A stretch of 64,000 nucleotides of DNA from an uncultured cyanobacterium (GTDB lineage: Bacteria; Cyanobacteriota; Vampirovibrionia; Gastranaerophilales; Gastranaerophilaceae), in the NCBI GenBank assembly GCA_902495705.1, contig CABUXT010000005.1, positions 1-64,000 of the forward strand. The letters run 5' to 3'. The position numbers were made by a program, and so were the translations under genes. The notes under the pieces were generated by a model. The model was not told the DNA's origin, searched no databases, and worked only from the letters and a program-made list of their open reading frames with translations. Positions 8,003 to 17,200 of this stretch are shown one piece after another (the first letter of the stretch is position 1; every line of letters begins with the position of its first letter).

Positions 8003-9676
8003 ATGATAAACGTACCAAACATTAACCAAGCCGTAGCAACAAATAAAGCCGATGCACAACAACAAAAAGTGCACAACCAATCTCCTCTTCCTAATGACAA
8101 TACCCCAAGAAAGGCTGAATATACGGCGACAATATATCCTGATGAAACAGTTTCTGTTTACGAAAAAAGTAATCCGAAATTAACTCATACAAGTTGGTTT
8201 TACGTGAATGATGTTCACGGCAAAATGACCAACATGGAAAGAATTTACAACATGACAAAAGAATTTGATGCAACACCTGCTGCAAAGATTGCTCCTGAAT
8301 TTTGGAACAAAAACACAGGTGATGTCTCAAAATTCAAAGTATCATCAGGCGATATAATTTTGGGCGCAAATTATGTTCATAACCAAGTTGCAAACAAATT
8401 CCTTGATTGGAGCGGATTTATTGCATCTGCTCTTGGCAACCACGAACTTGATGTAGTTGAACCGGGAAATTTGGCAAAACTTTTAAGTGATTCAAAATAT
8501 AAAATGTTAGCTGCAAACGTTGATATCAAAGAAGGTTCTCCACTTGTCGGAAAAATTCAAAAATCAATGGTTGTAGAAAAAGACGGTGAAAAATACGGAC
8601 TTATCGGAATTGCACCGGAAGATATGCTTGAACGTGTAAAAATGAACAATACATTGAAAGATTTCTCTGTTAAAAATGATGATGAAACGATTAAAATTGT
8701 TCAGGACGAAGTAAATAAACTTCAAGCGCAAGGCATAAATAAAATTATTGTACTTTCTCACGAAGGTACGAAAAAAGACCAAAGATTGGCGCAAGAAACT
8801 TCAGGTATCGACCTTATTTTTGGAGCACACACTCATGATTTGATTGAAGGTTTGCAAGAAGGTGTAAACTTGTTTACGTCAAAATCAGGTGAGCCTGTAA
8901 TTCTTACCCAAGCCGGAAAAGACGGTGAAAATGTCGGAATTTTGAATGTCGACTTTGACGAAAACGGAGTTGTTAAAAAAGCTCAAAACAACGTAATCAA
9001 AACTAAAAATTACAACAGACCGTTGTTTGTGAAAGATTCTGTAGAAGATATTATCGGCAAACCTGAAATTATCGGCAAAGTCAAGGCTGCTGTAGCTCCA
9101 CCGGAACAAAGACTTATCGAAAACAACCCTCACGGCAATTTGATTGCAGATGCCATGAGAAATGAACTTGGCACAGATATTGCAATTCTTAATGCCGGAA
9201 ATATTCGTGGAAACTTCTCAGAAGGTACTGTTGATTCAAGATTGATTTCTGATATTACACCTTTTGAAGACAAAATGTGGATTATCGGATTGAGCGAAAA
9301 ACAAATCGTTGATGCCATCAATGTCGGTTTAAAATCATTGACGAAAAGCTCAAATAAACCGGGAATTTTGCTTGTTTCAGGATTGAAATATAAAGCAAAT
9401 AAACAAGGTGAATTGTTAGATTTGGAATTTGTTGACAAGAATAACCAAGTCCACAAAATTGATGTAAAAAACCCTGACCCTAATAAGAAATATACCGTAG
9501 CGGCAGATGATTTCTTTGCAACTGGTGGGGACGGATATTTGGAAAGCAATAAAAATCCTGATTTCGTGCTCCAAAAATTTGATATGGATAAGAACAAATT
9601 AGCTTGTGATTATATCAAAAAGATGGACCAACCAATGGAGATAAAAGACGACCACCGTATCGAAATCGTGGACTAA
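8003..9676 (+). CDS. UshA-family 5'-nucleotidase/metallophosphoesterase
   Basis: A 557-residue protein with the two-domain UshA layout. The metallophosphatase domain has D70-V-H72, SGD (D117), GNHE (145-148), LSHEG and GAHTHD, all metal ligands. The C-terminal nucleotidase domain has NPHGNLIADAM, LNAGNIRG, DITPFED and FATGGDGY. It would cleave nucleotides, normally in the periplasm. Here the first 60 residues (MINVPNINQAVATNKADAQQ...) are polar with no signal peptide, which is odd for the family. The RBS is AAAGGTAGA. It follows the predicted peptidase by 87 bp in the same direction. Confidence 0.9.
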   Translation: MINVPNINQAVATNKADAQQQKVHNQSPLPNDNTPRKAEYTATIYPDETVSVYEKSNPKLTHTSWFYVNDVHGKMTNMERIYNMTKEFDATPAAKIAPEFWNKNTGDVSKFKVSSGDIILGANYVHNQVANKFLDWSGFIASALGNHELDVVEPGNLAKLLSDSKYKMLAANVDIKEGSPLVGKIQKSMVVEKDGEKYGLIGIAPEDMLERVKMNNTLKDFSVKNDDETIKIVQDEVNKLQAQGINKIIVLSHEGTKKDQRLAQETSGIDLIFGAHTHDLIEGLQEGVNLFTSKSGEPVILTQAGKDGENVGILNVDFDENGVVKKAQNNVIKTKNYNRPLFVKDSVEDIIGKPEIIGKVKAAVAPPEQRLIENNPHGNLIADAMRNELGTDIAILNAGNIRGNFSEGTVDSRLISDITPFEDKMWIIGLSEKQIVDAINVGLKSLTKSSNKPGILLVSGLKYKANKQGELLDLEFVDKNNQVHKIDVKNPDPNKKYTVAADDFFATGGDGYLESNKNPDFVLQKFDMDKNKLACDYIKKMDQPMEIKDDHRIEIVD

Positions 9677-9689
9677 ATATTTAACTGTC

Positions 9690-9776
9690 ATTCCGAAACA
9701 GCTCAGCCTACGCCCGCATACAGGCTCACTCGTTTTGCTCTAGCTCAACGGTTCGCTTTGTAAAGTTCAGAATGAC
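9690..9776. repeat. dispersed repeat (CAGCTCAGCCTACGCCCGC type)
   Basis: Bounded by TGTCATTCCGAA and TTCAGAATGACA. The core closely matches 42594-42687, where the same phrase is bounded by ATTCTGAA and TTCGGAATGACA. Confidence 0.75.
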
Positions 9777-9779
9777 ACA

Positions 9780-9935
9780 TCCTCGCCCCTTGTGGGAGAG
9801 GAGTGAGGAGAGGGGGTCAAAGACTCACAAATGTATTATTACATTGTCCGAACCCTCACTCGAAATTGTAGTTTTTCGAGCTTCTCTCAAATACAATTTC
9901 GGTCTCTCCCATTCGGAGAGACAAGCCAAAGCTAT
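9780..9935. repeat. CTCTCCC-type dispersed repeat
   Basis: Contains CCTCGCCCCTTGTGGGAGAG and, about 130 bp later, CTCTCCCATTCGGAGAGAC. Related fragments occur at 12767-12802, 29811-29896 and 63405-63490. The rest of the gap to 10106 shows no gene. Confidence 0.65.
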
Positions 9936-10106
9936 GCGACAAAACAAATAACTGTCTGTTTTGAAATTTCAGAATGACAATAACCTATATGCTAAATTTG
10001 ATGTTCAAAACTCTTTTATTATTTGTAAATTTTTTGTCAAATTTGGGCAAATATTATGGTTCATCTGTTTTATAATGAATGTTATAAAATGTAGTAGGAA
10101 ATTTTT

Positions 10107-11795
10107 ATGAAAATCAATAGCATTACCCCTCAAGTTCTTAATCAGAACTACAAAGTTAATTTAAAATCACAACAGCCCCAAACCGAACAAAGTGGTGTGT
10201 CTTCTCCATTACAATCAGTCAGGGCAAATCAATATATGGGATATCTGCCAAACTTTACAGGCGGATACAGTTTGAACCTAGCACAAACTATTGAAAATTT
10301 GGACAAACTTGCAACAAAGCATTCTGACCTTTACCCTAAAAATGTCAGAGAGTGGGCTGGCATGATTCTTGAAGAGGGGAACAAGGGCAAAGAAACCTTG
10401 ATTGGGATTCACAAAAGGTTATATGCAAGTATCAAAGATTGTTTTTCATTAGAAGAATTGAAGGCAAAATTTCCTGAATTTAAAGACGTGAAATCTGCAA
10501 AAGATGTGGACTATAGAGAAGGTTCGTTCCTTGATGATATTCAAAAAGGCAAGGTTGAATTTTTCAATCCTGAAGAAGATTTATCTTTGCAGTTGATAAA
10601 ATTATATTGGGGTGAGGGGTTCTCGCTAAATGATTTGAAAGCCTACGCAGGTGGTCATGAATTGAACCACATTATGAACAAATTAAATATTCCTAAGGTA
10701 AACAAAAATTATGGACAAGTTTTGAAACTTTCTGACCCTAAATATAATGAGCGATTGACTTCTCAAATGAAAGCAAAACGCCTTGAAACTCTTGATATTA
10801 AGGCGCAAAAAGAAAGTGGCGAACCTGTTTATATCAAGCGCGGTCCGCTGTCCGCAGAACACAGGCAACATATTTCAGAAGGTTTGCAAAAATATTACCG
10901 CGAAAACCCTGACCGAATTTTTGAAATGTCAGAACGTCAAAAACAATTCTACGAAGATAACCCTGAACAAAAAGATATTCTTCATAGAGTAATGGTTCGT
11001 GCGTGGAGCATTTTTGGTGCTGACCATATTAAAAAAGCTTTGTCAAAATTTATGAAAGGAAAAGGGTTTAAAGACTTTTCATCAGATGAATTGACTTCAC
11101 CGGAAAGACTTTCAAAAGAAAAATCGCAAGCTATGAAAAAGTTTTGGGGTATTAATGAATGGGCGAAAAAATCTTTTTCTAAAAATATGGAACACGCTTG
11201 GAAATCAGTGAAAAAAGAACAAGATATGTTCTATATTGTAGATTTGACTCCAAATTTATTCAAGAAAAGATTTTTTGCTTGGTGTGAGAAAAATGGAATT
11301 GATACCACAAATTTAAGTTTTGATAATTTCAAATACTATCCGCACAAACCGGAACAAAATCAATTAGATTCTTCCTTAATAAGCAAATACACTCCAAAAT
11401 TCATTGATGCTCAATCAGGTGATGAGAGTCGAAAAATGGCAAATACATACTTTTTATCATTACTGAGATTTAGAAGAACATTAGATAAACTTGACCCATC
11501 AAAAATGAATAAAGACTCACTTGATGCGATAGAAAAAATCAAGGCGCAAATTGAGCTTGGTTTGTTTGAAGGTTTAAATCCAAATACCTATGGTCAAGCA
11601 AGATTCAAACAATTGGATGCTGCAGAAGCCCAACTTATTTATAATAGAGTGCTAATTACATTGATGAATGTTCACGAAAACAGGTTAATCAAAAATCTGA
11701 ACGAAGAATTGAATAGCGCTTATGAAATATTGGACAAAAGAGGAAACGCACCAATGGCAATTGACCCAAGAACTCTAAAAATACATGATGTGTAA
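10107..11795 (+). CDS. FxG-motif hypothetical protein with NUMOD-like repeats
   Basis: A 562-residue soluble protein with an AGGAA RBS. It opens with a polar lineage-type N-terminus (MKINSITPQVLNQNY) and YLPNFTGG at 46-53, the recurrent motif. The middle contains GPLSAEHRQHISEGLQKYY and SKEKSQAMKKFW, which look like nuclease-associated modular (NUMOD3-type) helix segments found next to homing endonucleases, but no nuclease core is visible. The C-terminal 180 residues are charged and helical. The role is unknown; nucleic-acid binding is a weak inference. Confidence 0.7.
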   Translation: MKINSITPQVLNQNYKVNLKSQQPQTEQSGVSSPLQSVRANQYMGYLPNFTGGYSLNLAQTIENLDKLATKHSDLYPKNVREWAGMILEEGNKGKETLIGIHKRLYASIKDCFSLEELKAKFPEFKDVKSAKDVDYREGSFLDDIQKGKVEFFNPEEDLSLQLIKLYWGEGFSLNDLKAYAGGHELNHIMNKLNIPKVNKNYGQVLKLSDPKYNERLTSQMKAKRLETLDIKAQKESGEPVYIKRGPLSAEHRQHISEGLQKYYRENPDRIFEMSERQKQFYEDNPEQKDILHRVMVRAWSIFGADHIKKALSKFMKGKGFKDFSSDELTSPERLSKEKSQAMKKFWGINEWAKKSFSKNMEHAWKSVKKEQDMFYIVDLTPNLFKKRFFAWCEKNGIDTTNLSFDNFKYYPHKPEQNQLDSSLISKYTPKFIDAQSGDESRKMANTYFLSLLRFRRTLDKLDPSKMNKDSLDAIEKIKAQIELGLFEGLNPNTYGQARFKQLDAAEAQLIYNRVLITLMNVHENRLIKNLNEELNSAYEILDKRGNAPMAIDPRTLKIHDV

Positions 11796-11883
11796 GTTTG
11801 ATATTAAAATAATATAAAGGATTTTCCAAATCTCAGCCTTTGTACTATAATTGACATACGTACAGTAAGAAAGAGGGAAAATC

Positions 11884-12687
11884 ATGATAGATAAAACTGC
11901 AATAATTCATCCATCTGCACAAATCGCAGAAGATGCAATTATCGGACCATACGTCGTTATTGGAGAAGGCGTAAAAATCGGAAGTGGCACAAGAGTAATT
12001 TCTAACGCTCACATTGAACACGCTGAAATCGGTAAAAATTGTACAATTTCACCATTTGCAACTATTGGTTCTGAACCGCAAGATTTGGGCTACAAAGGCG
12101 AAGATACAAAAGTTGTAATTGGTGATGAAACTATTATCAAAGAAAATGTAACCATCCACAGAGGTGCAGCTTGCGGAGATTTCACAACAAGAATCGGTAA
12201 CAAATGTTTGTTAATGGTTGGTTCTCACGTTGCTCACAACTGCGTATTGGCAGACCAAGTAATTTTGGCTAACCTTGTAACTTTAGGCGGTCACGTTCAC
12301 GTTGGATTTGGCGCATTTGTTGGCGGAATGAGCGTATTCCATCAAAATATCAGAATCGGCGATATGGCTATCATTAGTGGGTTTTCAGCATCTCGTCAAG
12401 ATATTTTGCCATACTCAAAAGGTGAAGGCAGACCTCCTGTTCCGCGTGGAATCAACGTAATTGCAATGAAAAGAAGAGGAGTTCCTCTTGAAGTCAGAAC
12501 AGCTACAAATGAAGCTTTCAAATTGCTGATTTCACCTGAATATAACACATCTCAAGCAATTGAAAAAATCAAGGCTGAAATTCCAATGAATGAATACATT
12601 GAAAAAATGATTGAGTTTATTCATACTTCAAAACGTGGTGTATTATTGAAATCACACAAGTCAGGACACGAATCATTGGAAGATTAA
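11884..12687 (+). CDS. lpxA: acyl-ACP--UDP-N-acetylglucosamine O-acyltransferase
   Basis: A 267-residue left-handed beta-helix protein of normal LpxA length. Hexapeptide repeats run from residue 5 to about 185, the catalytic His is in SHVAHNC (H118), and NVTIHRGA, GGMSVFHQ and the C-terminal MKRRGVPLE helix start all match LpxA. It adds the first acyl chain to UDP-GlcNAc in the cytoplasm, starting lipid A synthesis, so the organism makes an LPS-type outer membrane. The gene stands alone here, without lpxD, fabZ or lpxB. The RBS is AGAGGG and a strong terminator follows. Confidence 0.95.
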   Translation: MIDKTAIIHPSAQIAEDAIIGPYVVIGEGVKIGSGTRVISNAHIEHAEIGKNCTISPFATIGSEPQDLGYKGEDTKVVIGDETIIKENVTIHRGAACGDFTTRIGNKCLLMVGSHVAHNCVLADQVILANLVTLGGHVHVGFGAFVGGMSVFHQNIRIGDMAIISGFSASRQDILPYSKGEGRPPVPRGINVIAMKRRGVPLEVRTATNEAFKLLISPEYNTSQAIEKIKAEIPMNEYIEKMIEFIHTSKRGVLLKSHKSGHESLED

Positions 12688-12718
12688 TAGATTTTGTTGT
12701 TAATATCTAAAGAAGGAG

Positions 12719-12753
12719 CAGAGCGGCGAATGAAATTCGCCGCTCTGGTGTTT
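12719..12753 (+). terminator. intrinsic terminator of lpxA
   Basis: A perfect 13-bp GC-rich stem (12719-12731 with 12735-12747) with a GAA loop, followed by GTGTTTT. Confidence 0.85.
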
Positions 12754-12766
12754 TAAAAACCTTAGC

Positions 12767-12802
12767 CCCCTCTCCCTAACCCTCTCCCACAAGGGGCGAG
12801 GG
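12767..12802. repeat. CTCTCCC-type dispersed repeat fragment
   Basis: CCCCCTCTCCCTAACCCTC followed by TCCCACAAGGGGCGAGG; it shares its words, partly in opposite orientation, with 9781-9815. Confidence 0.6.
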
Positions 12803-12837
12803 AACAGGTGGAACTCTGCAGTGACATAAAAATGTAA

Positions 12838-13130
12838 CTGTCATTCTGAATTTATTTCAGAATCTTTTCAATAATCAATATTTATCAATAATAACATTTG
12901 CCTAATATTAATTATGGAAAAGACCCTGAAACAGTCTTGGATTATTGGTGGCTCGACCGGCTCAACGCAGCTCTCGCCAAGACGTGCTGGGTTCGCTACG
13001 CTCACACGGCGCACTTGCCAAAATCCGCAGTTCAGGGTGACATAGACCTTTTTGTACGGTTAGAGATTCTGAATAGGATAAAATCTAAGCCAAACAAGCC
13101 CACAAGATTTTTAATCCTTTCAGAATGACA
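12838..13130. repeat. composite TGTCATTCTGAA dispersed repeat
   Basis: Begins CTGTCATTCTGAA and ends TTTCAGAATGACA. The inside holds several modules: the CAATAATCAATATTTATCAA module (also at 29970 and 42545), a 90-bp module containing CGGCTCAACGCAGCTCTCGC that appears inverted at 42430-42530, and the module GATTCTGAATAGGATAAAAT (also at 30117, inverted at 42335, and at 63068). The open frame across it (12898-13128) is an artefact of the repeat. Confidence 0.8.
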
Positions 13131-13144
13131 CAATAAGTCTGTTC

Positions 13145-13906
13145 CTATTTCACATTTTTTACAACCCAATTGAAATAATCGGATTCGGTTTTGGCTCTTT
13201 TGGCGCAAGCTATCCCATTTAAAGTATTTGAAGTTTTTGGATTGCAGTAACTCTCAATGTTGTTATATTTAGACTTTTGGTCACCCATAGTAACCAATTC
13301 TCCTTCAATAAATTGAAAAGTGAATAAATCTACTCCCCAGCGGTTTGGCGGATTGTTGTAGCCGTTTAGGTCAACTGATACCCACAATTGGTCAATATCT
13401 GTATAATTCTCAAATAATATTAGCGACCCATTTTGTAGTGCGATTTGTCCATCATCAAACCAATTGCCAGCAACTGTGGCATTACCGTCAAGTGTTTTAT
13501 ATGGTTTTGAATGTTCATCATCTTTGCCGTCTGCAATCCAGTAATAACATACGCTCATTCTTTTTCTGTTACAATCTGTCGGAGCTTGAACATATTTTAT
13601 AAATGTTTTGTAAAACTCTCCTGTTGGGTAATCTTTTGGGTCTAGTGATACATCATCGGCTTCCATTTGTTTAAAAACCTGCTGAACAATAGAATAAGAT
13701 TCCATAAATTGAGATTTTAGTCTGAGTGCTTTGTTATTTGCAATTAAGTTAGGAATTGTCAAAGCTGCTACAACTCCAATTATGCCAAGCGTGATAAGTA
13801 CCTCAGCCAAAGTAAAGCCAAATCTCGCTTTGGTTGGTGGCGTATCTACGTGCGTAGCACCCTCAGCTAAAGTAAAGCCTACTCTTTTTCTATAACATGC
13901 GTGCAT
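13145..13906 (-). CDS. type IV prepilin/pseudopilin with duplicated cleavage motif
   Basis: A 253-residue prepilin-like protein. The class III signal is FGFTLAEVLITLGIIGVVAA (about 29-48), with the G|F cleavage site, +5 Glu and a hydrophobic helix typical of type IV pilins and type II secretion pseudopilins. Unusually, another RVG|FTLAE lies at 8-15, exactly 20 residues upstream, separated by GATHVDTPPTKAR. In DNA a 19-bp near-identical repeat (13861-13879 and 13801-13819) is 60 bp apart. The C-terminal domain has four Cys, possibly forming disulphides. No other pilus gene is adjacent. Confidence 0.85.
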   Translation of the reverse strand: MHACYRKRVGFTLAEGATHVDTPPTKARFGFTLAEVLITLGIIGVVAALTIPNLIANNKALRLKSQFMESYSIVQQVFKQMEADDVSLDPKDYPTGEFYKTFIKYVQAPTDCNRKRMSVCYYWIADGKDDEHSKPYKTLDGNATVAGNWFDDGQIALQNGSLILFENYTDIDQLWVSVDLNGYNNPPNRWGVDLFTFQFIEGELVTMGDQKSKYNNIESYCNPKTSNTLNGIACAKRAKTESDYFNWVVKNVK

Positions 13907-14045
13907 GGTGGACTCCTTTTTTGCCCCATTATAAATTAATACACTATATTAATCAAGTGCAAATTACACTCACTAATAATCTATATAAATTTAGTGTTTT
14001 TTATATTTAAAAAATATGTAAGAATACTAAAATAAAGAGGTGATT

Positions 14046-14216
14046 ATGTTTAAAGTTGAAAAGCCTGAAATGGTCAATAAGACATTTCGTTTACCGTTGG
14101 ATTTGGTCGAAAGACTCTCTATAGTCGCGCAAAATCAGGGCGTTTCATTAAACAACCTTGTCAAACAGTGCTGTGAATATGCGCTGAATCATTTAGATAG
14201 CGATGAAGAAGAATAG
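14046..14216 (+). CDS. small ribbon-helix-helix protein
   Basis: A 56-residue protein with an AGAGGTG RBS. KTFRLPLDLVERLSIVAQ followed by GVSLNNLVKQCCEYAL fits the beta-strand, helix, helix pattern of Arc/MetJ-type or HicB-tail RHH DNA-binding proteins, so it is probably a dimeric repressor or antitoxin. No toxin gene is adjacent: the next gene converges from the other strand 4 bp away. Too short for a confident family call beyond RHH. Confidence 0.7.
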   Translation: MFKVEKPEMVNKTFRLPLDLVERLSIVAQNQGVSLNNLVKQCCEYALNHLDSDEEE

Positions 14217-14220
14217 TGTG

Positions 14221-17200
14221 CTATTTCTTTCTATTAGTGAATGTTGCAGAAACTGCTTGAACTTTTTTCTTTTTCTTTTTAGATTCAATCATACTATCTG
14301 AGTTGAATCTTGCAAGTTTTCTATCTTCTTTATCATCAGTTTTTGTTGTGTTGTTGATGTTTGCATTTGTTGAAACTGATGCAGAAACTAAATTTGTATC
14401 ATCTGCGTTATCTTCTTCTGAATCGGTGTTTTGATTTGCAGGTTCGTTATTTGTTTCATTGGTGATTTGTTGAGTATTTGCATCGTTTTCTTTTATAGAA
14501 AGTTCCAAATCTTTTGTTGCGTTTTGGACTTTTTTATCAGAATCTTTGCTTTGCAATAGAGATGCTTTAGTTGAATTTGTTGCATCAGATGATAGAGTTT
14601 TAGCAAGAGCGTTTACTGTTGTGCCGACAATACCTGTGTCTGTAGCAACAGCACCTGTTGTAATTTCCATTGTGCCTTGAGCAAGTGTTGCTTGACCAAG
14701 TGCAACTTGCAAAACGCCAAGTGCGTGAGTAAACGGACTAGCCATTAGCGCCATACCTGATGCTATCATATTTGCACCATAATTTGTGTGTAAAATTCCA
14801 ACTCCTGTAGTACCTGCACCAACAAGAATTGTCTTAGCAGATGCTTCTGATTGGTCAGATGAAAGTTTTTTGTGGCTGGTGATATTTTTGTTTAATTCGC
14901 TTGCTGTCTTTTTAAATACGTCAAGTTGTTGAATATTTTTGATTAAACTTTTTTCTGTGTCTGTGGTTTCTTTTGAATTTTCATTTTGTAATGTTTCATT
15001 TTCTGTTTCTAATTCGGTTGTTTCGTTTTGAGCGGATTCGGCTTCTTCTGTAGATTGAGCATTGTCCATTTTTGCTTTTGCAGCACTCATTTGTTGAACA
15101 ATGGTTTGAGTTTGTTCGGCATTTTTTCTTTGTTCTGCTTGCGCTTTTGTTGATTCTTTTTCAATTGTTTTTACAATATTTGTGCTTTTTTTAGTTTCAG
15201 ATTCAACTGTTGTTGTTTGTTTATTGATATCAGAGTTTTGAGTTGTCAAATCTTGAGTGGCTCTGATTGTTGTTGAAGTTGCACTGACTGCATTTTTTGC
15301 ACTAAATTCTGTTGCTACGCTATAATCTTTTTTGTCAGATTTCTTTTTGTCTGTTGTTGAATTTTGAGTTTCGCTGTCGGTTTCATCTTGTACAACTGTT
15401 TCATTTTGATTGTCGTCTTGAACTTCAACTTGTGGAACTTCTTCTGTTTGATTTTGAGTATCGGTTTGTTCAGAACCTTGAGACTGTTGTGTTTCGTCAG
15501 TTGATGTTTGTTCAGTGCCTTGTGTAGGTTGAGTTTCGGTATCTTGAATCTCATTTTGAACAGAAGTCTCATTTTGTTGAGTGGTTTGGTTATTTTGTTC
15601 AGCTTTGTTATCAGTGTTTGTGTTGTTTTGTTCTGTTTCAGAACTTTGAGTTGTAACTGTTGCGCCGATTGCTTTTGCTGTTTCTTGGTAAGATTTTTTG
15701 TTAGCTTTTAATAAAGAAAGCGCACCTTTGAATGACTCTTTAGAGTCAGAAACAACAGTTGATGCGATATCAGATGCAGCTAAACCGATTGTGCCGATAC
15801 CAACTGCAGCAAGTCCATAGCGCATTTCGTTTGCGCCTTGAATTTGTAATTGAGTTCCGCCGGCAACCATTCTTACGCCTTGACCGTAAGTTGTTAAGTT
15901 TGACATCAAGCCAAAACCTGTTGTAACCATAGCGTTTCCGATTGCTGTAGTTGCAAAACTTTTACCATAAGTTCCAACGCCGACAATTACGGTGTTTGTT
16001 GCAACTTGATGAGCATTTGTATTTCTTGATTTTAGTTCTGTGTTTTGTTTGTTCAAGTCATTTGAAATCTTTTGGCTGAGTGCATTTGATGCCAAACCTT
16101 TAGTCAAAGATTTTTTTACACTGTCATTAACTTTGGTATCATCTGTATCAACGGCTTTGATTTCTTCCATTACAGAAAGTTTTTCAGCTTCATTTTTATC
16201 AGTTTGTTGTGTTTCAGCTTGAACTTGTGCTTGAATTTGTCCGTCTCCTTCATTTTGAAGGTCATTTTGCATTTCAGTTGTGTTATTTTGAGCTTGTTTT
16301 TGGGTATTAACTGATTTGATTGCATTTTTAACTTTTTCAGATGTAGAACCTTCAAGTGATTTGCCTTGAATATTTTCAAGTTCGTTCACTAATTGTTCTT
16401 CTTTTTGAACGTTATCATCGTGTTTTTGTTCAGCTTTAGAAGATTCTTTTTCAACTGTTTTAGCATCTTTTTGTGCTTTTTTAAGTTGAGTTGCTAATTT
16501 TTTATCTGTGTTTTTAACACCGTTTTTCTTTTCGTTTAAGTTAGCTGTTGATTGAATTGTTGTGATTGCAGCTTTTGCAGCATTTTGAGCAGTGAAAATC
16601 AAGTCGACATTATATGATTCTTGTTTTTGTTTTTTATCATTGTTGTCGTCTTGGTCTTCGCCCATTGTGTTTTGGACTTTTTCTTGAGTTTTTTCAGATA
16701 GTTCAGTGTATTCTTGAGCAAATTTTGCAGTATCAACTGTTGCGTTTGATTCAACTTCAAGAGTTACTTCATCAACGTATTCTAATAGGTCGTTACCTTT
16801 ATCAATTGCTGTATCTGCAATATCTTGCGGTTTTGCTTGATATAATTCATCAAGGCTTGGTCCCATTCCATCATCTTTGATGCCTGAAGTTTGAGCAGGT
16901 AATTCTTCTTGACGATAATTCTTTTGAAGATTGCTCAAATCTTTGCCTGATTTGATTGTGTCTTGTGCTAGGGTTTCGTTTGTTTTGATATCAGCACTCA
17001 AGCTGTCTAAAGAATTTAAAAAGTCGTCAAGGTCAGAGTTATCTGCTTGAATTTCTTTCATCATTGTTCCGTTTGAAGAATCTAATTTTTTGCTAAGTGA
17101 ATTGTATTTTAATCTTTCTGTTAGAGAAAGTTTTTCACCGCTTTTCTTTTTATCATCAAGTTTTTTCCACTCAGTTGCCATATCCTCAATTTTATTCATT

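Noticed and set aside
12898..13128. 76-codon open frame on the plus strand
   Set aside because: It lies wholly within a composite dispersed repeat whose modules occur elsewhere in other frames; no RBS and no protein-like pattern.
15312..16880. Several open frames opposite the 1201-residue gene
   Set aside because: They mirror low-complexity Gln/Thr/Glu codons (giving Leu/Cys/Phe-rich products) and lack start signals.
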